DNA of 64,000 nt from Hyperoplus lanceolatus (GCA_026929865.2 CM049395.1:10561501-10625500), one strand, 5' to 3'; counted from the first letter of the stretch, positions 22,591 through 34,524 are shown. Translations and numbers: made by a program. The notes: generated by a model not told the origin, from the sequence alone.

Positions 22591-22997
22591 CTGACCAGTG
22601 ACCACTATAAGCGGGTGGGTAACTTGGAGGCAGGCTGTCCTGCCCACCCAATAATACAATTAGAAGCAATTCATGGTAATGGTATATTCTTTAGTATTAA
22701 TTAATTGTCTGAATTTTATTTGACATTTTCTTGGACAGCAAATGAACAGGTCCGTCCGATAGAGGGTCTGGACTTCCACCTAAAAAAAAAAAATAAATAA
22801 ATAAATAATTTTGATTGGGTGGGCACGGCCCACCCTGGCTACCGCCGGCCCTGATGCCAGGGTTTTTGCGACATTTCCGTTGTAGGACCTTGAACTATCA
22901 ATGCTATTCATTCATGTTCTAGATTTGAAAAGACACACAACAAAGAGAATTGAATGGTTTGTGGTTTTGTTTACCGGTCCACACAGTCAATGACCAG

Positions 22998-23987
22998 GGG
23001 CCTGTTGCATAAAACCAAGATAAGGGATTAACCTAGGATATTTCGGTTATCCTGGCTTGAGTGAGCCTCGATCCGGTTGCATAAAAGCGGAGGGACATAA
23101 GTTACCATGGATATTTATCCTTTACGTTTTTTAGCGTAAAGGATAAACTCATTCTGTTGCCTGATTGGCTCGGTCAGCTGTCACTCCGATCTGAAATCAA
23201 GGTGTTTAACAGTTATTCCATGATCCTCTGTGTACTGCTTTATTTTCATTAGCCTGTTTTAAGGTACCACATAGTCATTTAGTTAAATAGTTCTCCTTTT
23301 TTACTTATTTAACCTGAACCATTAACTTAATTATAATTAGATTAAGTTAATAAGTATAATAATTTATGTGATTATAAAATTGATTATCGATGGCAGATGA
23401 CGTCGCAAATGTGGGTCAAATACATCCACTTTGTACTTATAACTATATCGAGGTGCATCTGAAACAAAATTAAATATCAATGAATATTTTCTTTTTTCTG
23501 TAATTTAATTCAAAAAGTGAAACTTAAATATATTCTAGATTCATTACACATTAAGTGAAATTAATCTAGAATGAACATACTTTTCAGAAGGTCGACATTT
23601 CTGTATTATAAATCCTTTTTTCTGATTTGCAATATTCTAATATTTTGAAATACTGGATGTTTTATTCCATGATCAATCAATCATCCAAAAAAAGGCCTGA
23701 CATATTTCACTTTGAGTAATCAATCTATGAAAGCTTCACTTTTTGAATGGACTTTCCATGATATTCAATTTTTTTAAATGCACCTGCAGACTGCTCACTG
23801 TCAACTATTTTATCATAAAACAATGCAGGGACATCAAGATCAGTTGGTAGAGAATACATTTTCCGTATGAAATGAACTGCCCCCTGACTTACGGTTTAAA
23901 CTACAAGGCATTGTGGGAAAATGGGCTGTCTCTTCCATTTTTCCATCAGTAAATCTTTGTTCAATCTCTGGGTCTACCTCTGAAAGC
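22998..23987. mobile_element. PIF/Harbinger MITE, copy 1, right end lost
   Basis: It begins with CAG (22995-22997) then GGGCCTGTTGCATAAAA, matching the left end of the complete copy at 61830-63016, and follows that copy for about 990 bp to around 23987. Beyond that, the complete copy continues for another 170 bp to its right terminus, but here unrelated G-rich repeats follow. A 13-bp hairpin (23114-23126 with 23135-23147) sits at the same place as the larger hairpin of the other copy. No transposase. Confidence 0.78.
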
Positions 23988-24020
23988 CAATAGTATCCAG
24001 CTGCATCCCCGGAGAACAAT

Positions 24021-24075
24021 ACTGAGGCGGGGCGAAAGTACTGAGTCGGGGCGGGAGTACTGAGGCGGGCCGAAG
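24021..24075. repeat. GC-rich minisatellite, about 19-bp units x 3
   Basis: Three imperfect units of the type actgaggcggggcgaaagt follow the truncated Harbinger copy. The repeat junction may mark where its right end was lost. Confidence 0.75.
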
Positions 24076-24133
24076 AAAATACAAATACATTTCGAACGTT
24101 ATTTAGACAAATTATATTGTTTTGGCGATTAAG

Positions 24134-24275
24134 TTCAGGCATCACAGCTGGGTGGTTAGGGTTAGGGTAAGGGGACAGGGAGAGGTTATAATAGGCTATA
24201 TATAGAACATTAGATTATGTTCAGGCATCACGGCTGGGTGGTTAGAGTTAGGGTAAGGGAGAGGTTAGAATATAG
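24134..24275. repeat. Two 86-bp tandem units with telomere-like GGTTAGGGTTAGGG
   Basis: ttcaggcatcac-gctgggtggtta starts at 24134 and again at 24220. Each unit contains GGTTAG/GTTAGGG words resembling the vertebrate telomere repeat TTAGGG, but only two or three hexamers in a row, so this is not an interstitial telomere array. Confidence 0.75.
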
Positions 24276-24928
24276 ATATACCAACAAAGGAGGCTAGCAC
24301 GCTCTCTCCTGCCTTGCTAACCACCCCAGACCGGGGGTAGCTCAACCTTCTGGACCCCGACTCTCTGCTCTCCCTGATCCAAGCTCTACAACACGGCCTG
24401 TCCAAACAGCCGTGAAGCCCCTCTCAACCAAAGAGGAACAAGGATCCACCCTGTTGCTCCCAGCAACTAAAGAGGTACCAGGAGAACCAGGAGAACCTGG
24501 GAACGAACCAAGCTCCCACAAAGGCCAGACCCTTTAAGAGGAAGAAGAACTACCAGAGACAACAACGCCAGTTAGCCCGCCGCTACTGAAGAACCAAAGG
24601 ACCAGTTCATCCGAACTGAATCAAGACCGACCCTGCCAAGCAAAACCCCTGTTCCATGCCAAAAGGATCCAGAACCTCTCACACTGCAACAAACGCTGTG
24701 TATCACCATCTGGTATCGTATGAACTTCTGGGCAGTTAGCTTAGCTTAGCAGGAACACATGGCTTAAAGGACTGTTAACTTGGAAATGTATATTTACTGA
24801 TTTTGAACTGTTCATTGTTACTTTGTAATTGGGTTTACAATACGGTGATATTACATTGAACTTATTGGTTAGATACCCAAACATTTATGTTGATTTGAAT
24901 TAACCTTAGGGGAACACACAGGCTCAAG

Positions 24929-24953
24929 CCCCCCCCCCCCCCCCCCCCCCCCC
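24929..24953. repeat. Poly(C) tract, 25 bases
   Basis: An uninterrupted run of C on the plus strand, unusual in length. Assembly or sequencing error in such runs is common, so the length may be inexact. Confidence 0.9.
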
Positions 24954-24981
24954 ACAAACAAAGGTTTTTTACACCTCCACA

Positions 24982-24983
<2 letters not shown>

Positions 24984-25048
<65 letters not shown>

Positions 25049-25126
25049 AATTTGCATCACAGACTCAATTTGCATCCACAGACCTGCACCCCCCCACACT
25101 CATACACACACACACACACACACACT
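24984..25126. repeat. (CA)n microsatellites in two blocks
   Basis: CA dinucleotides fill 24984-25046 and 25103-25126, separated by a short non-repeat with a duplicated 'tcaatttgcatc' and a C run. The minus frame at 24862-25050 is translated repeat. Confidence 0.95.
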
Positions 25127-25599
25127 GTGTGCTTTAGTTAGTGGTTTTTAAATGTGTTGGATTTTGTTTACTTTGTGTAAATAAATTACATGCATTTTCT
25201 TTTGTAACCAGAAGTTTCTGTCATTCATTTGTGTGAATATTATTGGGAAGTCTGCAACCAACAAGTACAAGGATTCTGTAGCCTTCAGTGTTAAGATCAT
25301 ATTACCAAATTTATAATAGTAATTATTTGATTACATTATTTTAGGGAAATGATCATTGAGACTAGGATTTATTAATGTTGATTAATTTAACTGAATATTA
25401 AAGTAATCGACATTCGAGAAAAAACCATTGATTAAACGAGACAATTTGCTATTATTTTTCCATTCTTAAATGAATGGTGGTGCCCCTTTTGAACTTTAAT
25501 AAACTATTAAAGTATTATTAATCATCAGATTAATTTCTAATAGCAGAATTAATCTGAACCACCTGTACCCGCTACATCTGTTAGACCCCATGCATGTAC

Positions 25600-26107
25600 T
25601 GTAGAAATAAGGAATTTCAAATGTCCATCTACTTCTCAATCAATTGGAAATTTAAATGCTCAATTTAACCCTATAAGATAGTCAGTAGACAAAATGACAA
25701 GCATACACTTCAAATAGATTTATGATAGACACCTGCCCAGCCTGTAATGTTTGCTAATTGCTAATTGTTTGTTGAAATGCTAATCTGATTATACAAATGG
25801 TTAACTGGAACACTTGGCCTTTTATGTGCTTTAGTGGATGGGGCCCATATTGCAGGAGAACCAAAGTCAATACAAAAAATGCCAATACAATTATTAGGGA
25901 TAAGGACGTTTGTAACGTATTCAAATGATATTCAGCTGTGGACACATTCCCAAAATAGAATAAATGACTTATTTTCATTATCTTATAGAGATACCTCAGA
26001 GGTAACATAATAATACATTTGATTCTAAGTATACACATCCAAATACATTGGAAATGTAAAGTTTACTATTGTTGTTCCACCTTTTGGTCATCAGAGGGCA
26101 CTGACAC
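25600..26107. other. No gene; unique AT-rich sequence
   Basis: Nothing recognised. A CTCF-like word, TCATCAGAGGGCACTG, lies at 26089-26104 just outside the MITE that follows. Confidence 0.4.
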
Positions 26108-26717
26108 TGGCTGTATCTCGATTCAGGGGTTGCGGTCTACGAAGGCTGCATTTGAAGACCGATTGCGTCATAGCGGCGCGCAAAGGTTGTTCCATTTGCA
26201 AGGCTCCTTGCAAGGCTCCTCATATGCGGCCAAGAAATGCAGCCTTCGTTTCACGGTTTTGAAGGCTGCATCAGATGTATCCTTCGCAGCCCAACATATC
26301 CCATGATTCATTGCGTTTTTTTCAGAGATGGCATACAATAAAATAAAAAATAACAAAACAGCAACGTGTTGCTCCATCTTCTCAACTTTCATCTTCCTTT
26401 CTTTTTTTCTTGTACTTTTTTTTCTTTTCGTCTGGTAGGCAACTTCTTTTTCTTTTTTCCTCTGTTGACAAGGCTGTTTCCGTTGGCAGCTATCAGGGTT
26501 GCTAGGCAGCACAGGAGCGGCGAGTCCTCACGCAAGGTAACGGCTTGTTACGCAAACTGGAAATGCTCGTAAACGGAGACCTGTGGAGACCGTCCCGTTT
26601 AACAACGCTCGTTCGGCCCTGGTTTGGCCTTCGAATCGGCCTTCATAGGCTATAGCCTTCATAGACCGCGAGACCGCGTCCTACCAAGGAGGCGGTCTCT
26701 GTAATGGGATACAGCCA
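26108..26717. mobile_element. MITE with TGGCTGTATC inverted ends (610 bp)
   Basis: The left end TGGCTGTATCTCGATTC matches the right end read inward, TGGCTGTATCCCATTAC, and further in both arms carry 'gcggtct'/'accgc' and 'gaaggc' words. GCGGTCTACGAAGGCTGC near the left and repeated AAGGCTGCAT/ATGCAGCC words form internal pairs. No clear target duplication was found, so the superfamily is open. No transposase; short frames overlap on both strands and are chance. Confidence 0.65.
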
Positions 26718-26947
26718 AAGTGTAGATCTCCATCCATCCCAGAAATGTGGGAGTGAGTGTCCAGCCTATGGTGTCATCATACCTGAAGTGGGTGCAACCT
26801 TTTCTCAGGAGCCGATTAGCTTGTGCTAACCAACTTACACGCTGCCTGGGAAACATAGCATAACATATCACAACTCAAACAATGAAAGCAGGAAGAAAAA
26901 AATGCAAATTATCATGAACAATTGTGTGATGTGTCCTATACCTTATC

Positions 26948-27030
26948 ATTGGATCAACCAGTTTTCCAAAGTAGCTCACAGGTCCATGGTCATGGATAAG
27001 AATGACAGGGCGTGAATACAGACACAGGTG
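26948..27030 (-). repeat. Local duplication, copy 1 (open on the minus strand)
   Basis: About 80 bases match 28863-28940 with scattered changes and a 6-base indel. On the minus strand the frame LYSRPVILIHDHGPVSYF continues as GKLVDPMI and extends in both directions as a 64-residue open frame (27069-26875). A TATAAAAGG word lies just upstream on the same strand (about 27064-27056). Protein family not recognised. Confidence 0.65.
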
Positions 27031-28862
27031 TTTTCTCTCTGTATATGGATCTCCTTTTATACTGTACATCCCTTGTGCTATGCAGCGCTCACTATCAAGT
27101 CTAGTCTTTTCTGTTCTGCAATGATATGGTCCGTTAACAGATTACGGTGACAGCAGTGAAGGAGTGAATCGGGATCATGTGCAATCTTTCACCCACAGAC
27201 AACAATGTGTGACTAGGTACAGTTGGAATGCCATACAGAATCTGGTACTATCTGGACAAGTTGTCTCTAGAAATTCAGCTGTCTATCATTTGCTACCAGA
27301 GGCTAACCGTGAGCAGGTGGATACTTGATTCACTGTAATTCATTATCATACATTATACATTATCGACAATAACACAGTGTATTTTGTTATGAAAGATATT
27401 TAATTGTCTATACATCCCATTCTATAGTAAAATCTTAAGAGTAATTAACGGACTAGTAGCTTACATTCTCCTTAATATCCTATATTAAAGCCTTTGTGTG
27501 CACTTAAGTTGTGTGTGTTTTTGTCTGTTGTTTTTTTCACTTTCAAACTATTCTAACAACATTGTATTTCAGACTGAATAGACTTTCCTGTTTCAAGACC
27601 AGCGGAAACGGTTTCTAACAAGGGGTGATGACTCAAAAGAAGAACTCAAACTAAGGGCAGGTGTAGTTCAAATGGCATCAAAACACAAATCAGTGGTTGG
27701 TAAAAGGCAGACATTCAACAGCAGCAAACAAAACCAAATAGGGCAGACAGGCAAAACCCGAAACAACATTTAAAGATCATGAAACAAAAAGCATCGGACC
27801 AAATTCAAACTGCAGGAAAACAGCGATACATGGTAAACAAAAAAGCCAATAGTGGTAACGACTGCTGGGAACAGACTCGTACCATTAATACATTTATCAC
27901 ATCCAGTGTAAACACATCAGAATCTATAGCAAATTGCCTGCAAATACTAACTGGGAATAAGCATGGAATCATGACAACATGATACATGCAAAAATAAAAT
28001 CAGGGCAACTCATAGATTTCCCCAAGACAACACTCTGTAGAAGTAAGTAGTTCAGAAGACACAACAAATTCATGATGCCAAAAATCTTGGAGCGTGGTGT
28101 GAGGCTTCACTCCACATGGCCAGCTGGTATTCATCAGCACAATCAACACAACAGTAGAGGCAAACAAGGAAGGAGGACGGCAGGGTCTTGGCATTGCAGG
28201 GCTGGAATGAGGAGCTGCTGAGTGTGTTTGGTGTTCAATGTATAATTGTCAGACAATGACACAACACAACAAGTGGTAAGAATCATAGTAAAAAAACTGA
28301 GGACCTTGATTTATACTAGTGTTGCATAGCAACTCCTTCCCAATGACATCACGCACACCGCGGAGAACGGCAGGCGGTTATTGATCGGTGACAAACTTGT
28401 AGTCTGTCATGTCTGTTGGCCACGACACGGCACCATTCCATCTAAACTGACATAGTGATTACCGTAACAGACAAAAATATTCTGTCTGACACTGGCATAA
28501 GTCCTATTTGTGATTTGAGCACTCCATACCTACATTAGTTAGCTTATACCATGTGTTGTGTTTTTATTCATTAAATTATTTATATCAGGGATGATAAAAA
28601 CAAACCAACACATTTGTCTCAAAGAATAAAAAATATTAACAAGAATAAGCCTTCAACTAATTTCCATCAATAATCTGAGGGCAGGCGACCAGAAAAACTA
28701 CGCACAGAGCAAAGTTTTGACCTCTGCACACAAATAGGAAAACATTTGCGCAAATAAATTCTAAACGGGAATCAAATTCAAATGATCATGTTAAATGATC
28801 TGCTGTGTCCTACTGTGTCAGGTGAATCTTAAATTTCCCTAATGAAAGGGAATATTCAAAGC

Positions 28863-28940
28863 ATTGGATCAGCCAGTTTTCTAAAGTAGCTCACAGGTGT
28901 ATGGGCAAGAATGACAAGAGGTGTAGACAGATACAGTTGT
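28863..28940 (-). repeat. Local duplication, copy 2
   Basis: Reads on the minus strand LYLSTPLVILAHTPVSYF then RKLADPML and a stop. Relative to copy 1 it lacks six bases, so the frame is kept. Similarity falls away on both sides, so this is not a large segmental duplication of the whole 2-kb interval. Confidence 0.6.
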
Positions 28941-29929
28941 GCCTAAGGGGTGTGTCCTATGTTCACAGTTCTTATTTTGTATTGTTAAACCATTTCATAG
29001 GAATACTAAACAGGCAACGAGAAAATCTAAACTGTACATATGTCTAAAGTTAGGTTCATAAAAATGTTATGTTAATGCTGACGAGACAAAATCTGGGCAG
29101 GTTTTCCAACTGAGCAGAAATGTACTAAATTTTTGGTCTAAAAATACAAAATAGTTTCAGAAGGGTAAGAAGACCGCTGTGTTTTTTAAAGTTTGAATAC
29201 TTACGCACAATGCTATTGTTATAACATAAACAAAGATGGCAAATTATGCACAGTTGCTTCAGTATCATTTTACATTACTAGGGGTAGTCTAGCTCATTGC
29301 AGTGGAAATACCGTGACCCACCAACCTAGCAAACACATCTGTCCCGGAGCGACACCCAGTGAGCACCATCACACTCAGTGACGCATGCAGTGCATACAGT
29401 CACACATAATTTATCACCTTCCAAAATACTGGGTGTATCAGAATAAAACCTCCTGAACCAATTTATTGGAAGCAACACGAGACCTTAAAAGCCAATGACA
29501 TTTACAGCCGGGGAGATGTGAACACTTTTGTGCCTGAGCTGATTTCACACTGTTTCCACAGCCCTTTAACACTTCATATCCGTATGTTAGGTTCACATTG
29601 TTATGTATCCGCACCTGCTGTGTATATTCAATGTTTTCATCGGAATCTGCTATATGGGATTATGATTGAGTTATTTTTAAAATATACACTGTTGCCACCT
29701 GGATTTTACTAGGCAAATAGGCAAGAGCCCTCCATCTGTCAAAAACTGGAGAGATAAATATGTTTCAGTTGGCAACCAGTTATTTAACCTTAACTGATGC
29801 AGTGAATAGCTTCTTATTTCTTAAACAACCATGTCAGACATATTCTGTGGTTTTGGAAAAGATGTAACTCTGTTTCACAGGGGGGAATTATTTGCCTGCA
29901 TAAAACAAAGAAAACTACTCAGGAGAACA

Positions 29930-30590
29930 TGAAACTAAAATCATGTTAAGAACTGTCCAACGCATTATTAAAACCTGTATAGATAGTGGTGAACCGTCAT
30001 CTTTGAGGAAGAAATGTGGTCAGAAAATCTTTAATGATCATGACGGGAGATCACTTAAAATAACTAAAATTATTTGGTGGCATCAAAATTCTAAATATCG
30101 ACAGTAGAACTCCCGCCTATGTTTAATAGTGAAAGTAAGAGCCTTTCAACATGCACAATGCTAAGAGTAGATGAAGGATATGGACTATACAGATGTGTGG
30201 CCTCAAAAAGAAACACTAATCAGTGGGGCTTATCAGGATAACATGCTTCAATTTGCCAGGGAGCATACATATTGGACTCTGGAGCAATGGAAAAGGGTTG
30301 TGTGGTCTGATGAGGCCAGATTGACCTTGTTATAGAGTGATGGGTGCATCAGGGTAAGAATGTAGGTGGATGAAGTGATGTAGGGTAAGAATAGAGGTGG
30401 ATGAATTGATGCTCCCATCATGCCTAGTGCCTACTATACAAGCCTGTGTGGCAGTGTATAGTAGGAGCTGGGGTTTCTTCAGTTGGCCAGGTCTAGGTTA
30501 TAAGCAACCAATAAAGCTTATCAAAATGTGTTACATGGCGAATATGTGCCTTAATCATAGCTAAAGATGGTCCAACAAGATAAATGACTG
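29930..30590 (+). pseudogene. Tc1/mariner transposase, decayed
   Basis: Two parts are clear. Around 29948-30060 the reading TVQRIIKTCIDSGEPSSLRK with GQKIFNDHDGRSLK corresponds to the paired helix-turn-helix end and GR(R/K)R region of Tc1 transposases. At 30245-30334 the reading LQFAREHTYWTLEQWKRVVW then SDEARLTLL matches the 'FAkeH..Wt.eqWkkVlWsDEs.f' block that contains the second catalytic Asp of the DD34E triad. A stop follows directly, and the later part with the terminal Glu is broken into several frames with deletions. The terminal inverted repeats were not found. It is a dead, old copy. Confidence 0.75.
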
Positions 30591-30624
30591 TCACTTGTTT
30601 TTGGGCCGGGCAGAGTATTACATG

Positions 30625-31609
30625 TGTAACCCGGTTGAAATAAGAGTTTATTGTTATTTGAAATATTGTAAAAGTTTTTTAATTATTCATACATGTTGTA
30701 TATCCTTTGTTTACTTACCTGTAATGTAGCCATCCAGCCGCCAGGGGGCACAGTGATATGTTTGTGCGTTGGTATGGGAATAAAGGGAAAAGAGAGAGGA
30801 AAGAAGACGGCATTAACTCGGAGATTTGGGGGGGTCGGGCTTAGGAAAAGGTAGCACACATTTTCTATTTCGCCTAGTTATCTTCTTGTTGTTAAAAGTT
30901 GATGGCATATCAGCTATAAGTGTCACTGGTGCATGTGGACGTAACTGCCAGCACGGACGTTGATGAAAGCTTCACCAGTTCACGGTAACAAGTCGACGAG
31001 TATCAGTTAGTTAGCCCAACTAGCTGAGAAGCAGTAGCCGTTAGCTAACCCAGCTAACGGAGCAACCGGATTTCCCGAGGATCTCCGGCCAGATAGCGGG
31101 TGTAGCCACGTGGGCCTGCTCACCTTCCTCTGGCGAAGAGGAACCGAGAAGCAAGCTCGCGAGGAGCGCCCTTTTTCCTTTTCCTTCCCTCGACGTTCAC
31201 GGACAGTCATTGCCGTCCTCCTGGACGTGAGTGAGTAGAGTGTTTCTTTAGCTCAGAGGAGCGAAGAGGATTCCTTTCAACAAAACAGTCCTGCAACGGG
31301 TTTTTTTTATGAAGGACTCTTTTATTTGGTTTTATTTATATTATGCCGGCTTAGTTTAGGTTATAACTGTGAGTGTAAATGCACATGTGTATTTGTTAAT
31401 AGCCTACTGGTTTAAGCTGTGTGGGATATTCAAAAAGGTTTCATTGCATTCCCATTTCTCTTGTATTGATGAACAGTTTAAAAGGAACTTTTGATAAACC
31501 ATACATTTGTAAATTAGTATAGGGAATCCAAGCTAATATTAAAGAAAACAAGTTGGGTTAAAGAACCTAGGGCCCTGCCCTCTATATTATTGGGGTAAAA
31601 GGGGCTACA
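30625..31609. mobile_element. Probable solo LTR (985 bp, TG...CA, 4-bp duplication)
   Basis: The segment starts TGTAACCC and ends GGGGCTACA, so it has the TG...CA ends of LTRs, and CATG flanks it on both sides (30621-30624 and 31610-31613). Composition changes at both borders. Inside are an AATAAA (30779), a GC-rich region with GCTAAC/GTTAGC words (31010-31060), a CTCF-like motif, and a donor-like GACGTGAGT at about 31225. No gag-pol coding sequence lies beside it, which fits recombination between two LTRs. The alternative is a DNA transposon with short inverted ends (TGTARCCC), which the sequence alone does not rule out. Orientation is undecided. Confidence 0.5.
30735..30754 (+). promoter_or_regulatory. 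CTCF-like motif
   Basis: CAGCCGCCAGGGGGCACAGT contains CCGCCAGGGGGCAC, very close to the vertebrate CTCF core (CC[A/G]C..GG[T/G]GGC[A/G]). The match is by eye; occupancy cannot be told from sequence. It lies inside the probable LTR, so related copies elsewhere may carry it. Confidence 0.5.
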
Positions 31610-31613
31610 CATG

Positions 31614-34516
31614 TCAAATACAGTACACACAACTTTGGGACAATCAATGCTTTGCAAGGATAGTAATTGCGACTGTTGGTCAATGTTCTGTTTTCTACTT
31701 ATACAGGTTATTCCTTTAAGACACAGGGTCTTGTTCTAAAGAGGGACCTGCTAGACAACAACAGTACAACGTAAAGTTAAACGCCCACAGTAAAAACACC
31801 CTCAGGTGACATCTCCAGACTTTTGCTCCAGCCCCAAGAGAAATTTCTTTTCAAAAGGTTTTGCTTCCGTTTCAGTCATGAAGCAAATAAACAATTGCCT
31901 GGAAGCTGTCTCACTCTCATTATATACCAGTTTGTAAACTTCACTCACTAAAATTACAAAAAGAAAAGCAATACTTAGTGGTGCTGATGCAAAATAAATG
32001 CTAGGGAACTATGGACTTCCACAATGATAAACAATGTCTATGGGCGATCCATTCTTGTATCGGCAGACAGCACTGTCAATAGAGGCAAGGGCATCAAGCA
32101 TGATCAGGCAACCACCATCTTTTCAAATACCTCCCTCAAGCAAAGTTCCAATGAATAATTACATTCAGAGTAATTACATTTCCCATCATTGTTGACTGTG
32201 GAAATCCTCAGACTGTGATCACTCAATGCAACAAAACTCATTAATGAAATCACCGAACGCTTTCTATTCTTGACAGATTGAATCACCACGGATAAAACAT
32301 ATTTCTCCCCTTTCCTTTCCTCCATTCTCCTGAAACATCTTGTACAGATCAGTAGGTGCACTTTCAGATTTATTGGTTTGATTACATGGGTGCCTAAAAT
32401 GCATGTCATCATGGCACTGTAGATCACTTTTTCAAAGGTGACACCTTTCAATCCATACAATGGTTGGATATAATTTCTTTACTTGGCAAAATTTCTCCAG
32501 ACATATCAGCAAACGAATCAGAGTCGCAAATGAGGGCTGCAGTAGCAGTGTGGCCTCACTCTAATCACTCCATCTGTAGCTCTCTGCATGAGTTTACTTG
32601 AATCACATAGTGCTGGGAAATGAGGGTAAACATCTTTTTTAAATAAACTTTTCGATTCAATCAAAGGAGATAGGTCATGTTAAGAGAATAAATCCATGTT
32701 TAGCATTGACAAATCTTTTTCAAATGCAGCTGTCTTTCTTTATGCAATTTGCAGAGACGGAAGCAGGTCAGAAAAGCAGATGTGTTGTGTGAAAGGTATG
32801 CCAAGCAGAGCGTGATGCGTCAGGACACTCTGAAAGTGTTGGGTCACCGGCTCCGTCCCCGTGTCATATACAATCCTTCACAGTGGAGCACACAGCTGCC
32901 TCCGGTGACCTTTTCCACAGAGCCCTGCAGTCCCTCTGTGTACCGTCTACTGTACTTCTCCTTCACCTGTACCTGCTCTGCTACATCCTGTCAGCGTTTC
33001 TAATTAGCACATGGTCATACGATCCTCACAGATGCCATGCTACAGTATCTCAGCACCCGCATGGAACTGATGAGAGATTAAGAACCCTCCCCCCACTGGC
33101 GAATGGCAATACGCCTTCTCTTTTTATAAGCATCAGCCTTCCGGTCAAATGCTGTATCTACACGGCAACGTGAGGACAATAACAGAAACAGATATGATCA
33201 CAGGTAGACTCCCACTGTATCATGCCCTAGTTCACACACAGGACAAACTGTGGAGCACATTACTGGGGTATATCTGACAATGATATCAGAGGAAATCTGT
33301 CCGATTGTGAGATGAGACTTTCGGCATTGTGCCATATCTGTCGTCGGTGGGCGCAATTTTAACCCAGAGGACGGCTCAATTTACAACCCTGCCGTAGATC
33401 AGTCTAAAACAATTACCCAAGCATCCCTCTAGCATTTTGTGCATTGAATGGAGAGAATCCAGCACACAATCTTATCTCGGCTTGGTGTTAAAAGCACAAA
33501 TAATTCTCTGTAGCTGTGAGAGAGGCGCTTTCTCTTCTGCGTCAGGATAAATGTCCTTCAGAGCAAATGCAGACATTGATATGGAACACGGTGTTCCTTC
33601 ATTGGAGATAGGGTAGTACACACAGTAAGTACACACAAGGCTAAACCATACATACTTTCCTCTAACAGTCACCCAACACTCTCATATTTCTCTTCTAAAT
33701 ACTTGACACAACTTGCCTACAGAACCCACTAAATAAAATGCAGCTTCATTATTGTCAATTTACCAAACACTGTTTCTTGAAGGGTAATACATCTTTTTGT
33801 AATTGTTCACTCTACATCACTCCGCATTAACAAAGGCATACTATGAATCTTAACAATAGGGCTAAACAGATAGGACAATACCTTAAATCCCTGACTATAG
33901 ATTTAACAAATGCTCTTGTATTTATGCTAAACACAACCGTTATTTGACACGAAGAACAAAGGCAATGAAAAGTCAGTGACAAAAGAAGAAGAAAATAAAA
34001 GGCATTCTGGTAGAGGCATGACAAAACAAACTCTTTTGACAGATGCTCACTTTTTGGCTCCTAAAGCTGAATTTGGGAAATGTGAAGAGAAACATCAAAT
34101 GCACTTTGGTCCCTCAACTGTCATCTGTGCCAGGGGCAATGGTTGTAAAGATGACTGACAGCTGGAATTGAGGCTCCCATGCTCCTCAATTTGGCAGACA
34201 ATGTACTTTGCTATGTTGCAGAACCCTTTAAAGCATTCTCATCCAGTGGTGTTTAGCTGACATGTTAATGTCTCGTCACTCAGCATTCACATAGGAATAT
34301 GATGTCTCCCAACAATAGGGCTAAAAGATAAACAGGAAAACACAGAAAATGAAGGTTGCTATGTTGTAAAACCTGCAAAGCTTTTTTAATTAATTGGTAA
34401 TTCATCCAGCATTTTGGAAAATCAAACTAAATGCCATTTTATTGTGTGCTTTAATTGTTGGCTTGTGAGATACATTTTAAGGTTGAAATTGATACAAAGT
34501 TGCCACAAATGACAGG
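31614..34516. other. No gene or recognised element
   Basis: Unique-looking sequence. The largest frame (32104-32460 minus, 118 residues) has no known motif, and its neighbours on the opposite strand at 32749-33173 overlap in two frames. Parts around 32740-33110 have mixed composition and could be conserved non-coding DNA; this is a guess. Confidence 0.4.
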
Positions 34517-34524
34517 GTTCTGAC

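Larger units (their letters stand above)
19366..22853. mobile_element. Composite hAT element (family B) with nested insertions
   Basis: The octamer ATGCCAGG occurs at 19358-19365 and again at 22854-22861, a perfect 8-bp target duplication. The element starts CAGGCCCGG and ends CCGGCCCTG, giving hAT-type inverted ends, with further GGTGGGC motifs near both ends. Inside are, in order, a TTAA MITE (19969-20582), a LINE 3' tail (to 20793), a family A hAT fragment (20795-22485) itself split by an ISL2EU-like element (21225-22255), poly(A)/poly(G), and the end of a third hAT (22531-22590). Only the outer few hundred bases on each side belong to family B. No transposase remains. Confidence 0.8.
24300..25600. 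other. No gene; possible old LTR-like or unclassified repeat with simple tracts
   Basis: The part 24300-24700 is C- and A-rich and GC-moderate, unlike its AT-rich surroundings, and the part 24700-25600 is AT-rich with long C and CA tracts. The composition shift and an AATAAATTACA word near 25180 would suit a decayed retroelement, but I found no TG...CA pair with a target duplication, no primer-binding site and no coding motif. Left unclassified. Confidence 0.35.
26718..29900. other. No gene; contains one local duplication
   Basis: Mostly unique AT-rich sequence. The exception is a duplicated block (26948-27030 and 28863-28940). Frames at 27779-27982, 28000-28194, 29193-29381 and 29518-29712 have no domain signature. 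Confidence 0.45.

Noticed and set aside
22998-23987. Host promoter or exon because of conservation with 61.8-63.0 kb
   Set aside because: The complete copy has CAG duplications and 15-bp inverted ends, so it is a Harbinger element.
24134-24275. Interstitial telomere array
   Set aside because: Only two or three TTAGGG-like words in a row within an 86-bp tandem unit.
24300-25600. LTR retrotransposon
   Set aside because: Composition is suggestive, but no TG...CA pair, target duplication or coding motif could be shown.
32104-32460. 118-residue minus-strand open frame
   Set aside because: No recognisable domain and no neighbouring exon-like sequence with matching splice signals.
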